A stretch of 64,000 nucleotides of DNA from Nonomuraea glycinis (GCF_014646515.1 NZ_BMNK01000001.1:164737-228736); one strand, 5' to 3'. Positions 41,483 through 52,089 are shown, counted from the stretch's first letter. Made by a program: numbers and translations. Notes: generated by a model not told the origin, from the sequence alone.

Positions 41483-42004
41483 TCATTCGCCGGTGACGAC
41501 CAGGGCCAGGAGGCGGTCGACGAGGCCGGGGTCGCCAGGGGACCGCTCGGCCGCCCAGCCGATGGCGTTGGCGAGGGTGAGCAGATCGGCGATACGCGTT
41601 GTGCCGGCGTGGCGCGTACGGGCCAGGAGCGCGGCGCCGGTCGCCTCGATCTGAGCGTGGCAGGCCGCCAGCGCGGGGCCCGCGCCCGCCATCTCGACCG
41701 CGACGAGCCCGCGCATCGCCGTCGCGTGCACCGCCACCGCGCGCAGCCAGAGGTGCAGCGCCTCGCCGGGTGAGGGGTGGCCCGTCAGCTCGCGCCCGTG
41801 CGCGCACAGCGCCGCCACCTGATCCTGGATGATCTCGACGAACAGGTCCTGCGAGGTGGGGAAGTGCCGGTAGAGCGTCCCGGCGCCCACGCCGGCCCGC
41901 TGGGCGACCTGGTTGAGCGAGGCGCCGGGCCCCTGCTCCGCGAACACCTCCCGGGCGGCGGCCACGATCCGTTCGCGGTTGCGCCGGGCGTCGGCACGCA
42001 TCAT
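41483..42004 (-). CDS. TetR-family transcriptional repressor
   Basis: A 173-residue regulator. The start has AGGAG eight to nine bases upstream. Helix-turn-helix segment: ASLNQVAQRAGVGAGTLYRHFPTSQDLF (about 26-53). The gene is divergent from an LLM-class oxidoreductase gene, and two inverted repeats lie between them, so it probably controls both. Inducer unknown. Confidence 0.93.
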   Translation of the reverse strand: MMRADARRNRERIVAAAREVFAEQGPGASLNQVAQRAGVGAGTLYRHFPTSQDLFVEIIQDQVAALCAHGRELTGHPSPGEALHLWLRAVAVHATAMRGLVAVEMAGAGPALAACHAQIEATGAALLARTRHAGTTRIADLLTLANAIGWAAERSPGDPGLVDRLLALVVTGE

Positions 42005-42030
42005 CACGGAAGCTCCTGGAGTTGCTAACT

Positions 42031-42079
42031 GGAGAGGCTCTCCATATCCTAGCCTCCAATTCAATCGGAGAGGTTCTCC
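42031..42079. promoter_or_regulatory. Two operator-like inverted repeats between TetR and LLM genes
   Basis: GGAGAGGCTCTCC (42031-42043) is a perfect odd palindrome and GGAGAGGTTCTCC (42067-42079) is a near copy, 36 bp apart centre to centre. Both lie in the 94-base divergent region, where a TetR dimer would cover both promoters. Confidence 0.75.
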
Positions 42080-42098
42080 GGTTAATCGGGAGGCATAT

Positions 42099-43004
42099 AT
42101 GCGGATCGGCATCGCCATCGGAGACCTGCGCGGCCCCACGCCGCCGGCCGACCTCATCGGCCAGGTGCGCATGGCCGCCGAGCTCGGCTACGACACGGCC
42201 TGGTCGAGTCAGGCGTTCGGCTGGGACGCGCTCACCTCGCTGGCCGTGGCCGGCGCGCTGGTGCCGGACATCTCGCTCGGCACCGCCGTGGTCCCCGTGC
42301 CGCAGCGCCACCCGCTGGTGCTGGCGAGCCAGGCGCTCAGCGTCCAGGCCGCCACCGGCAACCGCCTCACGCTCGGTGTCGGGGCGGGCGTCGCGATGAT
42401 GGTCACCTCCATGTACGGCCTGCCGTCGGACCGGCCCGCCACCCGGATGCGCGAGTATCTGACGGTGCTCCGGCCGCTCCTGCGCGGGGAGAGCGTCGCC
42501 CACCAGGGCGAGCTGATCACCGCCTCAGGACGGACGGAGGTGCCGGGCGCCGAGCCGCCACAGGTGCTGGTGGCCGCGCTCGGCCCGGCCATGCTCAACG
42601 TCGCGGGCGAGTTGGCCGACGGCACCGTGACCTGGATGACCGGCCCGAGGACGCTCGCCGAGCACATCGTGCCGTCCATCACCAGGGCCGCCGAGTCGGC
42701 GGGCAGGCCAGCGCCGCGCGTGGTCGCGGGGCTGCCGGTCTGCGTGACGGAGGACGAGGCGGGGGTGCGCGGGCGGATCGCCGAGCAGTTCGGGCTCGCC
42801 GGGCAGGTGCCGGAATATCGGGCGATGCTGGACCGCGAAGGCGTGGCGGGACCGCAGGACGTGGCCGTGGTGGGGGACGCGAGGGCGGTGGCCCGCGGGC
42901 TCGCCAGGCTGGCCGACGCGGGGGTAACCGACTTTCTCGCCGCGCCGTTCGGCACCGTCGCGGAGCAGGACCGCACGGTCCGCGCGCTGGCCGGCCGGAC
43001 CTGA
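42099..43004 (+). CDS. LLM-class (F420-dependent type) oxidoreductase
   Basis: A 301-residue luciferase-like TIM barrel. MRIGIAIGDLRG, LGYDTAWSSQAFG, LGTAVVPVPQRHPLVLASQALS and LTLGVGAG are typical of F420-dependent members. GGGAGG lies five bases before the ATG. Such enzymes oxidise or reduce secondary metabolites or xenobiotics with F420 or FMN. The divergent TetR gene suggests substrate-induced expression. Cofactor preference is inferred. Confidence 0.9.
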   Translation: MRIGIAIGDLRGPTPPADLIGQVRMAAELGYDTAWSSQAFGWDALTSLAVAGALVPDISLGTAVVPVPQRHPLVLASQALSVQAATGNRLTLGVGAGVAMMVTSMYGLPSDRPATRMREYLTVLRPLLRGESVAHQGELITASGRTEVPGAEPPQVLVAALGPAMLNVAGELADGTVTWMTGPRTLAEHIVPSITRAAESAGRPAPRVVAGLPVCVTEDEAGVRGRIAEQFGLAGQVPEYRAMLDREGVAGPQDVAVVGDARAVARGLARLADAGVTDFLAAPFGTVAEQDRTVRALAGRT

Positions 43005-43007
43005 GGT

Positions 43008-43037
43008 CCTAGGTCTATTCTCGTGCATAGACCTAGG
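43008..43037. terminator. Inverted repeat after the LLM gene
   Basis: CCTAGGTCTAT (43008-43018) and ATAGACCTAGG (43027-43037) are a perfect 11-bp inverted repeat with an 8-base loop, four bases past the stop. There is no T-run. It also lies 48 bases before the MFS start, so it could be an operator. Confidence 0.55.
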
Positions 43038-43085
43038 GCCAGGGCCGGAGGCGCCGCGCCGGGGTCGTGGCCTAGCGTCGCAGAC

Positions 43086-44399
43086 ATGACACGGAAAGCA
43101 TTGACGGCAGGCCTGGTGGCGATGGTGTCGCTGGTGGCCTTCGAATACGTCGCGGTCGCGATCGCCATGCCGGTGGTGGCGGCCGACCTCGGCGGGATCG
43201 AGCTGTACGGCCTGGCGTTCAGCGGGGCGATGGCGGCCGGGGTGGTGGGGACCGTGCTGGGCGGCCGGTGGGCCGATCTACGCGGGCCGCTGGCCCCGTT
43301 GTGGACCGGGGTGGCCGCTTTCGCCGCTGGGCTGATCATGGCCGGGACCGCGCCGTACATGGAGGTGCTGATCGCCGGCCGGCTGGTGCAGGGGTTCGGC
43401 GGGGCGCTGGTGAACGTGGCGCTGTACGTGGTGGTGGCCCGGGTCTATCCGGAGGAGTTGCACCCGAAGATCTTCTCGCTGTTCGCGACCGCCTGGGTGG
43501 TGCCGTCCATGGTGGGCCCCGGGATCGTCGGCGTCATCGTCGAGGTGTGGGACTGGCGCTGGGTGTTCCTGCTGGTGCCGTTCCTGACGGTGGTGGGCGG
43601 CCTGCTGCTGTGGCGCGGGCTCGCGGGCCAGCCGGTCAGGGGCGGACAGGGCACGCCCGCCCCCGGCCTGCTCGCCATGGTCGGGTGGGCGGCGGTCACC
43701 GCCGTCGCCGCGGGCCTCATGCAGTACGGCAGCAACGGGCCGGTCGTCCTGCTGGTCATCGGCCTGGCGATCCTGGCCGTGGCGCTGCCCCGGTTGCTGC
43801 CCGCCGGGACGCTCAAGGCCGCCAGAGGACTGCCCGCGGTCGTGGCGCTGCGCGGCCTGGCCACCGGGGCGCTCTTCGCCACCGAGGTGATCATTCCGCT
43901 CATGCTCATCCAGGAGCGCGGGCTGTCGCCGCTGTGGGCCGGGATCGCGCTCACCGGAGGCGCGGTGACCTGGTCCTTCGCCTCGTGGCTGCAGGGACGA
44001 GAGGTGTTCAGCCAGATCACGAACCTGCGGCTGGGCTCGGCCATGCTGGCGGCGGGCGTCCTGCTCATGGGGGCCGTGACATTCGCGGCGGTGCCCGTCG
44101 CGCTGGCTTACCCGTCGTGGATCGTGGCCGGGTTCGGCATGGGGCTGATCTATCCGACGCTGTCGGTGCTCACCCTGGAGCTGTCCGAGCCGGGCGAGGA
44201 GGGGGTCAACAGCTCGGCGCTGCAGGTGGGCGAGGCGGTGTTCTCGGTGGTGGCCGTCGCCGTCACCAGCGCGCTGTTCACCGCCGTGGGCTCCGGCTAC
44301 TGGGCCGTCTTCGCGGCCGCGCTGGTCATGGCCCTGGCCGGGCTGGCGATCGCGCCACGTGCCGTCCGGTCCGCCGTACCGGCTTTCAGAAGGGCGTGA
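43086..44399 (+). CDS. MFS transporter
   Basis: A 437-residue membrane protein with about 12-14 helices; the chosen ATG gives MTRKALTAGLVAMVSL. The loop GGRWADLRGPLAPLW after helix 2 matches motif A of drug/proton antiporters and AGRLVQGFGGALVNVALYVVVA resembles the region of motif C. The first 180 residues are EmrB/QacA-like. It lies 81 bases after the LLM gene and may be co-regulated with it. Substrate unknown. Confidence 0.9.
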   Translation: MTRKALTAGLVAMVSLVAFEYVAVAIAMPVVAADLGGIELYGLAFSGAMAAGVVGTVLGGRWADLRGPLAPLWTGVAAFAAGLIMAGTAPYMEVLIAGRLVQGFGGALVNVALYVVVARVYPEELHPKIFSLFATAWVVPSMVGPGIVGVIVEVWDWRWVFLLVPFLTVVGGLLLWRGLAGQPVRGGQGTPAPGLLAMVGWAAVTAVAAGLMQYGSNGPVVLLVIGLAILAVALPRLLPAGTLKAARGLPAVVALRGLATGALFATEVIIPLMLIQERGLSPLWAGIALTGGAVTWSFASWLQGREVFSQITNLRLGSAMLAAGVLLMGAVTFAAVPVALAYPSWIVAGFGMGLIYPTLSVLTLELSEPGEEGVNSSALQVGEAVFSVVAVAVTSALFTAVGSGYWAVFAAALVMALAGLAIAPRAVRSAVPAFRRA

Positions 44400-44405
44400 A
44401 CCGTC

Positions 44406-44435
44406 CCGAGGGGGCGGGGAAGCCCGCCCCCTCGG
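44406..44435. terminator. Strong hairpin between convergent MFS and tctA genes
   Basis: CCGAGGGGGCGGG and CCCGCCCCCTCGG form a perfect 13-bp stem with loop GAAG, six bases after the MFS stop. No T-run follows; the stem can serve both strands. Confidence 0.8.
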
Positions 44436-44457
44436 AGTCGGTCCTCCCGGGAGGGAG

Positions 44458-44475
<18 letters not shown>
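44436..44475. repeat. Two 20-bp repeats containing the tctA stop codon
   Basis: Units at 44436 and 44456 read AGTC[G/A]GTCCTCCCGGGAG plus two bases. The minus-strand stop of tctA (44458-44460) is in the second unit; the first is intergenic. Confidence 0.75.
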
Positions 44476-45981
<1,506 letters not shown>

Positions 45982-46500
45982 CTAGATCACCCCCCGCAGC
46001 AGGCCGCCCGGCAGCGTGACGCCCAGTCCCTTGACGAACAGCAGGTACGTCGAGACGCCCATGACCACCGCGATGCCCGCCGTGCGCAGTCGGTGCTCGG
46101 CGCCGAGCACCGTCGCCAGCCCGAAGAACAGCAGGCTCGCCGCGATGATCCAGCCGAGCACGTCCAGCACGGCGACGAAGGCCAGGAAGACGCCGCTCAC
46201 CAGGCCGACGCTGCGCCAGTCCGAGGGCGCGTCGACGTCCACGTCCTCGCTCTCCTCAGGGTCGCCCCGCCCGCCGCGCAGCACGTCGGCCACGTAGAAC
46301 AGGCCCACAAGGATCATGGAGCCGCCCACCAGCATCGGGAAGAACCGGGGCCCCAGGCCGAGCTGGGAGGCCGCCGTCGACACGTCCAGCGTGCCGAGGA
46401 CGACGAGGACGCCCAAGGCCGGCACGACCAGTGCCAGGCCGAGCTCGGGACGCCACCACCGCCGCTTGCCGGCCGGGGCCGCCTCGTCCGGTGCCGACAT
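45982..46500 (-). CDS. tctB: Tripartite tricarboxylate transporter, small permease subunit
   Basis: A 172-residue protein with four hydrophobic helices (first two about 20-75, last two about 100-165), separated by an acidic loop (DPEESEDVDVDAPSD). Position and size identify it as TctB. Its ATG overlaps the tctC stop by one base (TGATG), so translation is coupled. Confidence 0.9.
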   Translation of the reverse strand: MSAPDEAAPAGKRRWWRPELGLALVVPALGVLVVLGTLDVSTAASQLGLGPRFFPMLVGGSMILVGLFYVADVLRGGRGDPEESEDVDVDAPSDWRSVGLVSGVFLAFVAVLDVLGWIIAASLLFFGLATVLGAEHRLRTAGIAVVMGVSTYLLFVKGLGVTLPGGLLRGVI

Positions 46501-47468
46501 CAGGAAACGAGCCCCATCTCGGCGATGATGGCCTTGACCCGGGTCTCCTCGGACTTCAGGTAACCGGCGAACTCCTGACCGGTCATGAAGGAGTCGATCC
46601 AGCCGTTCTTGGCCACCGCGTCCTTCCAGGCCTGCGAGTCGTGCATCTTGGTCACCAGGTCGGTCAGCGCCTTGTGGTCGGCGTCGCTGAGGCCGGCGGG
46701 GGCCACGAAGCCGCGCCAGTTGGCCAGCTCCACGTCCATGCCGCCCTCCTTCAGCGTGGGCGCGTCCAGGTCGGGCAGCCGCTCGGCGGAGGTGACCCCG
46801 AGCGCGCGCAGCTTGCCGGACTTGACGTGCTCGGCGAACTCGCCGACGCCCGAGACGCCGATGGTGACCTTGTTGCCCAGCAGCGCGTTGAGCGCCTCAC
46901 CGCCGCCGGAGTGCGCGATGTAGTTGACCTGCTTGGGGTCCACGCCCGCGGCCTTGGCCATCAGACCGGCCACGATGTGGTCGGTGCCGCCCGCCGAGCC
47001 GCCCGCGACGGAGACCTTGGCCGGGTCCGCCTTCCAGGCGGCGGCCAGGTCGGCCAGCGTCTTGAGCGGCGATTCGGCCGGGACCACGATGATCTCGTAC
47101 TCCTCGGTCAGTTTGGCGATCGGCGTCGTCTCGGCCAGTGTGACCTTCGACTTGTTCTGCTCGATCGCGCCGACCATGACCAGGCCCATGGTCATCAGCA
47201 GGTCGCCGTTGCCCTTCTCGCCGGCGAGCTGGGCCAGCCCGATCGTGCCGCCGGCGCCGGGCACGTTGAAGACCTCGACCTGGCGGTCCGGGACGGCGGA
47301 CTTGATCGCCTGCTCGGCCACACGGGAGGTCTGGTCCCAGCCGCCGCCGGGAGCGGCCGGAGCCATGATGCGCAGCGCGCTGGTGCCGCCGCCGGAGCCG
47401 GTGTCGCCGCAGCCGCTGACCGCGAGGACGGAGAGCGCCGCGAGCGCGGCGAGTATGCGCAAACGCAT
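46500..47468 (-). CDS. tctC: Tripartite tricarboxylate transporter, substrate-binding lipoprotein
   Basis: A 322-residue exported protein. The signal ends in the lipobox AVSGC, so it is probably anchored to the outer face of the membrane. The mature part has APGGGWDQTSR, VFNVPGAGGTIGLAQLAGEKG and GSAGGTDHIVAGL, typical of TctC/Bug proteins that bind citrate or other carboxylates. The ATG at 47468 is favoured by GGAG upstream; GTG at 47474 is possible. First gene of the tctCBA operon. Confidence 0.93.
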   Translation of the reverse strand: MRLRILAALAALSVLAVSGCGDTGSGGGTSALRIMAPAAPGGGWDQTSRVAEQAIKSAVPDRQVEVFNVPGAGGTIGLAQLAGEKGNGDLLMTMGLVMVGAIEQNKSKVTLAETTPIAKLTEEYEIIVVPAESPLKTLADLAAAWKADPAKVSVAGGSAGGTDHIVAGLMAKAAGVDPKQVNYIAHSGGGEALNALLGNKVTIGVSGVGEFAEHVKSGKLRALGVTSAERLPDLDAPTLKEGGMDVELANWRGFVAPAGLSDADHKALTDLVTKMHDSQAWKDAVAKNGWIDSFMTGQEFAGYLKSEETRVKAIIAEMGLVS

Positions 47469-47606
47469 GATCACTCCAAGGGTGGGGGGATTTCACATGA
47501 TGAGAACTGGATGGTGATGTCCCCAACCCAGGGAGTCGAGGCTTTGTGGGTAGCCGTCGTAGTGGTCGTATTGGTCGCAATCCGCCCGTGACCTGGGAGT
47601 GTTTGC

Positions 47607-49184
47607 ATGAGTCCCGTGAGACGGGTACGTGACCCCTCGCTGGGCACCCAGTTGTTCGTGCTGCAGATGGCGATCGTGCTGCTCGCCGTCGGGAGCACGG
47701 CCGGCGTGTGGGCCCAGCACACGCGCGCCCAGCTCGACTCCCTCTACCAGCAGCGCGCCCTGGCCATCGCGCAGTCCGTGGCGGGCCTGCCGGAGGTGCG
47801 CGAGGCGTTCGAGCTCCAGCGGCCCGAGGCGGTGCTGCAGCCGCTCGCGCTGAGCGTCCAGCAGACCACCGGCGCCGACTACGTGGTGATCGCCAACGAC
47901 GACCAGATCCGCTACGCCCATCCCAACGCCTCGCTGATCCGCAAACGGCTGTCCACCGACGGCACCTACGTGCTGAGCACCGGCCGCAGCTGGGTCGGCA
48001 CCGAGAAGGGCACCATCGGCATCACGGTCAGGGGCAAGACCCCGGTCCTCGACGAGTACGGCACCGTCATCGGCCTGGTCTCGGTCGGCGTCCTGGAGAC
48101 CACCGTCGTGGACGAGGTCGCCGGCGCGCTGCCGCCGCTGCTGTGGACCGCGCTGGTCGTGCTCGCCGCCGGGCTCGCCGCCGCCGCGCTGATCACCGCG
48201 CGGGTGCGCAGGCAGACGTTCGGGCTGGAGCCGCGCGACATCGCCGCGCTGCTGGAGCAGCGCGAGGGCGTGCTGCACGGCGTCAAGGAGGGGGTGCTGG
48301 CACTCGACCTCGACGGCCGGGTGACGCTGGTCAACGACGCCGCCCGTGAGCTGCTCGGCGACGTCGGCGACGACCTGACCCAGATGGCGGTCTCCGACCG
48401 GATGCGCGACGTGCTCGGCGGCGCCGACCCGGGCGAGGACCGGATCGTGCTGCACCGCGACCGGGTGCTGGTGCTCAACCGCACGCCGGTCGCCGTCCGC
48501 GGCCAGCACCGCGGCTGGGTGATCACCCTGCGCGACCGTACCGAGCTGGTACGCCTGGCGCGCGAGCTGGACGACACCAGCAGCGCCACCGGGGCGCTGC
48601 GAGCCCAGGCGCACGAGTTCGCCAACCGCATGCACACGGTCGTCGGGCTGCTGGAGATGGGCGAGCACGAGGCGGCGATCAATTTCATCACCAGCACCAC
48701 CCGCGGCACCTACGCCAGCGATCTGCACGATCGGGTGCGCGACCCCACGCTCGCCGCCCTGCTGCTGGCCAAGTCGGCCGAGGCCGCCGAGCGCGGCGCC
48801 CGGCTGGTGCTGGCCGAGGACTCCGCCGTGCCCGAGGGCGTGCTCGGCGACCCGCAGGACGCCGTCCTGGTCGTCGGCAACCTGGTGGCCAACGCGATCG
48901 ACGCGCTGGACGGCAGGGGCGGCACCATCGAGGTGTCGGTCGCGGCCGACGAGCGGGGACTACGGGTGCGGGTCGGTGACTCCGGCCCGGGGATCACCCC
49001 CGAGCTGGTCGAGGAAGTCTTCAGGGAGGGCTTCACGACCAAGGCCGCGCGCTCCGGCACCCGCGGCCTCGGTCTGGCGCTGACGCGGCAGGCGTGCCTG
49101 CGCAGGGGCGGCTGGGTGAAGGTCCGCAACTCGGGCGGCGCCGTCTTCACGGCCCTGCTCCCGGCGGCGAAGGTCCCCGTATGA
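47607..49184 (+). CDS. CitA/DcuS-like sensor histidine kinase
   Basis: A 525-residue membrane sensor. Helices near 15-35 and 172-195 enclose a PAS-like extracytoplasmic domain (TGADYVVIANDDQIRYAHPNASLIRKRLS), the site where CitA-type kinases bind di- or tricarboxylates. A cytoplasmic PAS (about 215-320) is followed by QAHEFANRMHTVVGLLEMG, carrying the phosphorylated His, and an ATPase domain with NLVANAIDAL and GTRGLGLALTRQ. It is divergent from tctCBA, 138 bases away, and overlaps its regulator start. It probably senses the substrate of TctCBA. Its final codons are the first unit of a 36-bp repeat. Confidence 0.93.
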   Translation: MSPVRRVRDPSLGTQLFVLQMAIVLLAVGSTAGVWAQHTRAQLDSLYQQRALAIAQSVAGLPEVREAFELQRPEAVLQPLALSVQQTTGADYVVIANDDQIRYAHPNASLIRKRLSTDGTYVLSTGRSWVGTEKGTIGITVRGKTPVLDEYGTVIGLVSVGVLETTVVDEVAGALPPLLWTALVVLAAGLAAAALITARVRRQTFGLEPRDIAALLEQREGVLHGVKEGVLALDLDGRVTLVNDAARELLGDVGDDLTQMAVSDRMRDVLGGADPGEDRIVLHRDRVLVLNRTPVAVRGQHRGWVITLRDRTELVRLARELDDTSSATGALRAQAHEFANRMHTVVGLLEMGEHEAAINFITSTTRGTYASDLHDRVRDPTLAALLLAKSAEAAERGARLVLAEDSAVPEGVLGDPQDAVLVVGNLVANAIDALDGRGGTIEVSVAADERGLRVRVGDSGPGITPELVEEVFREGFTTKAARSGTRGLGLALTRQACLRRGGWVKVRNSGGAVFTALLPAAKVPV

Positions 49185-49333
49185 ACGGCTCTGCTCCCGG
49201 CGGCGAAGGTCCCCGTATGAACGGCTCTGCTCCCGGCGGCGAAGGTCCCCGTATGAACGGCTCTGCTTCCGGCGGCGAAGGTCCCCGTACGAGCGGCTCT
49301 GCTTCCGGCGGCGAAGGTCCCCGTACGAGCGGT
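49155..49333 (+). repeat. Five 36-bp repeats across the kinase stop and regulator start
   Basis: The unit reads CTGCTCCCGGCGGCGAAGG, then TCCCCGTATGAACGGCT. Starts recur at 49181, 49217 and 49253 (ATG), then 49289 and 49325 (ATG changed to ACG). The first unit holds the last codons and TGA stop of the kinase gene and its overlapping ATG; each intact unit therefore repeats GAAGG plus ATG. In the regulator frame it encodes MNGSAPGGEGPR repeated. Confidence 0.92.
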
Positions 49334-49996
49334 ATGAACGGGATCCGCGTGCTCGTGGTGGACGACGACTTCATGGTGGCCCGCATCCACAGCGGCTACG
49401 TCTCGCGGGTGCCCGGCTTCCAGGTCGTCGCGACCGCGCACCACGGGGCCGGCGCGATCGAGGCGGTGGCCGAGCACCGGCCCGACCTGGTGCTGCTCGA
49501 CATCTATCTGCCCGACATGTCGGGCCTGGACGTGCTCAAGGCGCTGACCGGCGTGGACGTGCTGATGATCAGCGCGGCCCGCGACGTGCCCACGGTCAGG
49601 GAGGCGATGCGCGGCGGCGCGGTCAACTATCTGATCAAGCCCTTCACCGCCGCCGCCCTGACCGAACGGCTGCAGCACTACGCCCGGACCCGTAAGACGT
49701 TCACCGCCATCGGGCCCGAGGCCCGCCAGGACGATGTGGACCGGCTCTTCGGCACGCCGACGACCGCCGCGACGCTGCCCAAGGGGCTGTCGGCGGCGAC
49801 CTGCGCGCTGGTCGCCCAGACACTGCGCGAGGCGGGACACGACCTGTCGGCCGCGGAGACCGCCCAGCTCGCGGGTCTGTCGCGGGTCAGCGCCCGCCGA
49901 TATCTGGAGTATCTCTGCGCCGACGGCAGGGCCGAGTCGCGTCCGCGCTACGGCTCGGCCGGGCGCCCAGAACACCGATATCGATGGCTAGGCTGA
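49181..49996 (+). CDS. CitB/DcuR-like response regulator with repetitive N-terminus
   Basis: A regulator of 271 residues from the overlapping ATG at 49181, or 220 from ATG 49334, where the normal family opening MNGIRVLVVDDD begins. The receiver domain has VVDDDFMVARIHSGY, phospho-acceptor Asp in LLDIYLPDMSG and Lys of YLIKPF. The C-terminal helix-turn-helix (LSAAETAQLAGLSRVSARRYLEYL) is CitB-like. In-frame starts at 49217 and 49253 also exist. The extra 51 residues are 12-residue repeats without known function, arisen from tandem duplication. It probably activates tctCBA. Confidence 0.9.
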   Translation: MNGSAPGGEGPRMNGSAPGGEGPRMNGSASGGEGPRTSGSASGGEGPRTSGMNGIRVLVVDDDFMVARIHSGYVSRVPGFQVVATAHHGAGAIEAVAEHRPDLVLLDIYLPDMSGLDVLKALTGVDVLMISAARDVPTVREAMRGGAVNYLIKPFTAAALTERLQHYARTRKTFTAIGPEARQDDVDRLFGTPTTAATLPKGLSAATCALVAQTLREAGHDLSAAETAQLAGLSRVSARRYLEYLCADGRAESRPRYGSAGRPEHRYRWLG

Positions 49997-50088
49997 CGCA
50001 CTTCCGTAGTCTTTTCCCGTGACATATGCGGACCTGCGTGCCTTACTGTTGCCTGAGACGTGGCTGCGGAGCGGGAGGAGATTGAGGC

Positions 50089-52086
50089 GTGCGTAACGCC
50101 GGACCGATCGAATCGCCGACCGACCCGTTCAGTTCGGTCCCGCTGCCCAGCCGTGCCACGTCCAAGAAACCCAAGATCGAGGGCCTGCCCCCGGGCGTTT
50201 CCCGCGACATCTTCGGCGCGCCGGGCCAGCAGCAGCAGGAGCCCCGCCGTCCTGCCGGCGCCACCCCGCCGGCACAGAGCGCGCCGAACGGCGGCGCGCT
50301 GCCCCCGGCCACGCCGCCGTCGCAGCCCTGGCCGGTGAACGGGAATCCGCAGGAGACCCCCTCGTTCGGCCGGGAACGGCCGGCCCCCGCCCTGATCGAA
50401 CCGGATCCGCCCCGCCGCCGTCGCTTACTCCCGGCCATCACCGTGCTCCTGCTGATCGCCGTCGCCATGGCCTACCTGGTGCCCGCGGTGCTCATGTCGG
50501 GTTCGGTCCTGCGCGGCACCCGCGTCGGCGGCGTCGACATCGGCGGCCTGACCGTGACCCAGGCGGCCGAAAAGCTCCGCACCGAGCTAGCCGCCAAGCT
50601 CAACAAGCCCGTCGTGGTCGACATCGGCACCAGCAAGGACACCATCCAGCCCGACGAGGCCGGCCTCCAGCTCGACGTGGTGACCACGATCGGCGAGGCA
50701 CCCAGCGGCTTCCCCACCCCCTTCGAGGTGTGGCGGGCGCTGACCGGCACGACCGAGATCGAGCCCCGGGTGACCGTCGACGCCTCCCAGCTCGCCAGGA
50801 CCGTGGACGCCCTGGCCGAGACCGTCGACAAGCCGCCGCACGACGGGCGCGTGACGTTCAAGGGCCTGCAGCCGGTCGCCACCCCGCCCCGCGACGGCGC
50901 GCTCATCGACCGGGCGAAAGCGGTCCACCTGATCAGCGAGGCGTTCCTGCGCGGCAGCGGCTCGGCGGTGCTCTCGCTCGAGCCCGCCCAGCCGACGACC
51001 ACCCCCGAGGCCATCACCAAGGCCGAGGCACAGGCCAAGAGGGCCGTGGCGGCGCCGATCACGCTGACGCTCGGCGACAGGCAGGCGCAGCTCACCCCGC
51101 AGACGATCGCGGCCAACCTCACCTTCGGCAGCGACGGCGAGGGCAGCCTGGCGCCCCAGTTCGACGCCAAGACGGCGCTCACCGGGGTGGAGAGCAGCCT
51201 GGTGGACGCGGCCCAGGTGCCGCGCGACGCGACGTACGACGTCGTGAACGGCAAGCTCGTGCTGGTGCCCGCCCGCCAGGGCCGAGGGGTCAACAGCAAG
51301 CTGCTCGCCCGCGACCTGGCCAAGCTGGTCCGCAACGGCGGCCCGCGCGTCATCCCGGTCAGGCTCGCCGCCGCGCCGCCTCAGGTCACCACCGAGCAGG
51401 TGACAGGGCTCGGCATCAAGGAGAACGTGGCCTCGTTCACCTCGACCTTCGAGTGCTGCCTGCCGCGGGTGACCAACGTCCGGCAGATGGCGGCCGACAT
51501 CGACGGGCGGCTCGTGCTGCCCGGCCAGACGTTCTCGCTCAACGACGTGGTGGGGGAGCGCACCGCCGAGGGCGGCTACGTGCTGGCGCCCCAGACCGTC
51601 GGCGGCAGGGTGATCACCGTCATGGGCGGCGGCGCCTCGCAGCTCGCCACCACCCTCTACAACGCGGCCTTCTTCGGCGGGTTCGACGACGTCGCGCACA
51701 CCCCGATGGACTACCACTCCAACCGCTACCCGGCGGGCCGTGACGCCGCGCTGCTCTACCCGGGCGTGGATTTGAAGTGGCGCAACGACTCCGAGCACGG
51801 AGTGCTGATCAAGACCGCGTCCACCGCCACGTCCGTGACGGTCGCGCTGTGGAGCACCAAGCGCTACGACAAGATCGAGGCCGTGGAGTCGGCGAAGCGG
51901 GACTTCACCCCCTTCCGCGTCGAGACCGGCGCCGCCGCCGGCTGCCGGCCGGTCATCGGCCAGCAGGGCTTCACGATGGACGTCACCCGGGTGTTCTTCA
52001 AGGGCGGCGACGAGCTCAAGCGCGACCCGAAGGTGACCACGAAGTATCGGCCGCATACCCAGGTGACCTGCACCGGCACGGGCTGA
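50089..52086 (+). CDS. VanW-family protein with peptidoglycan-binding-like domain
   Basis: A 665-residue protein. The first 100 residues are Pro-rich and cytoplasmic, a single helix (LLPAITVLLLIAVAMAYLVP, about 112-131) anchors it, and the rest is extracellular. It carries repeated PG_binding_4-like modules (VGGVDIGGLTVTQAAEKL and following) and a C-terminal VanW domain (LPGQTFSLNDVVGERTAEGGY, GGGASQLATTLYNAAFFGG, YPAGRDAALLYPGVDLKWRN). VanW is found in vancomycin-resistance clusters but its function is unknown. GTG start follows GGAGGAG. Codon 113 is TTA. No vanA/B/X genes are near. Confidence 0.92.
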   Translation: MRNAGPIESPTDPFSSVPLPSRATSKKPKIEGLPPGVSRDIFGAPGQQQQEPRRPAGATPPAQSAPNGGALPPATPPSQPWPVNGNPQETPSFGRERPAPALIEPDPPRRRRLLPAITVLLLIAVAMAYLVPAVLMSGSVLRGTRVGGVDIGGLTVTQAAEKLRTELAAKLNKPVVVDIGTSKDTIQPDEAGLQLDVVTTIGEAPSGFPTPFEVWRALTGTTEIEPRVTVDASQLARTVDALAETVDKPPHDGRVTFKGLQPVATPPRDGALIDRAKAVHLISEAFLRGSGSAVLSLEPAQPTTTPEAITKAEAQAKRAVAAPITLTLGDRQAQLTPQTIAANLTFGSDGEGSLAPQFDAKTALTGVESSLVDAAQVPRDATYDVVNGKLVLVPARQGRGVNSKLLARDLAKLVRNGGPRVIPVRLAAAPPQVTTEQVTGLGIKENVASFTSTFECCLPRVTNVRQMAADIDGRLVLPGQTFSLNDVVGERTAEGGYVLAPQTVGGRVITVMGGGASQLATTLYNAAFFGGFDDVAHTPMDYHSNRYPAGRDAALLYPGVDLKWRNDSEHGVLIKTASTATSVTVALWSTKRYDKIEAVESAKRDFTPFRVETGAAAGCRPVIGQQGFTMDVTRVFFKGGDELKRDPKVTTKYRPHTQVTCTGTG

Positions 52087-52089
52087 GCG

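Noticed and set aside
49155..49333. CRISPR-like array
   Set aside because: Units are contiguous 36-bp repeats without spacers, coding in frame, and there are no cas genes.
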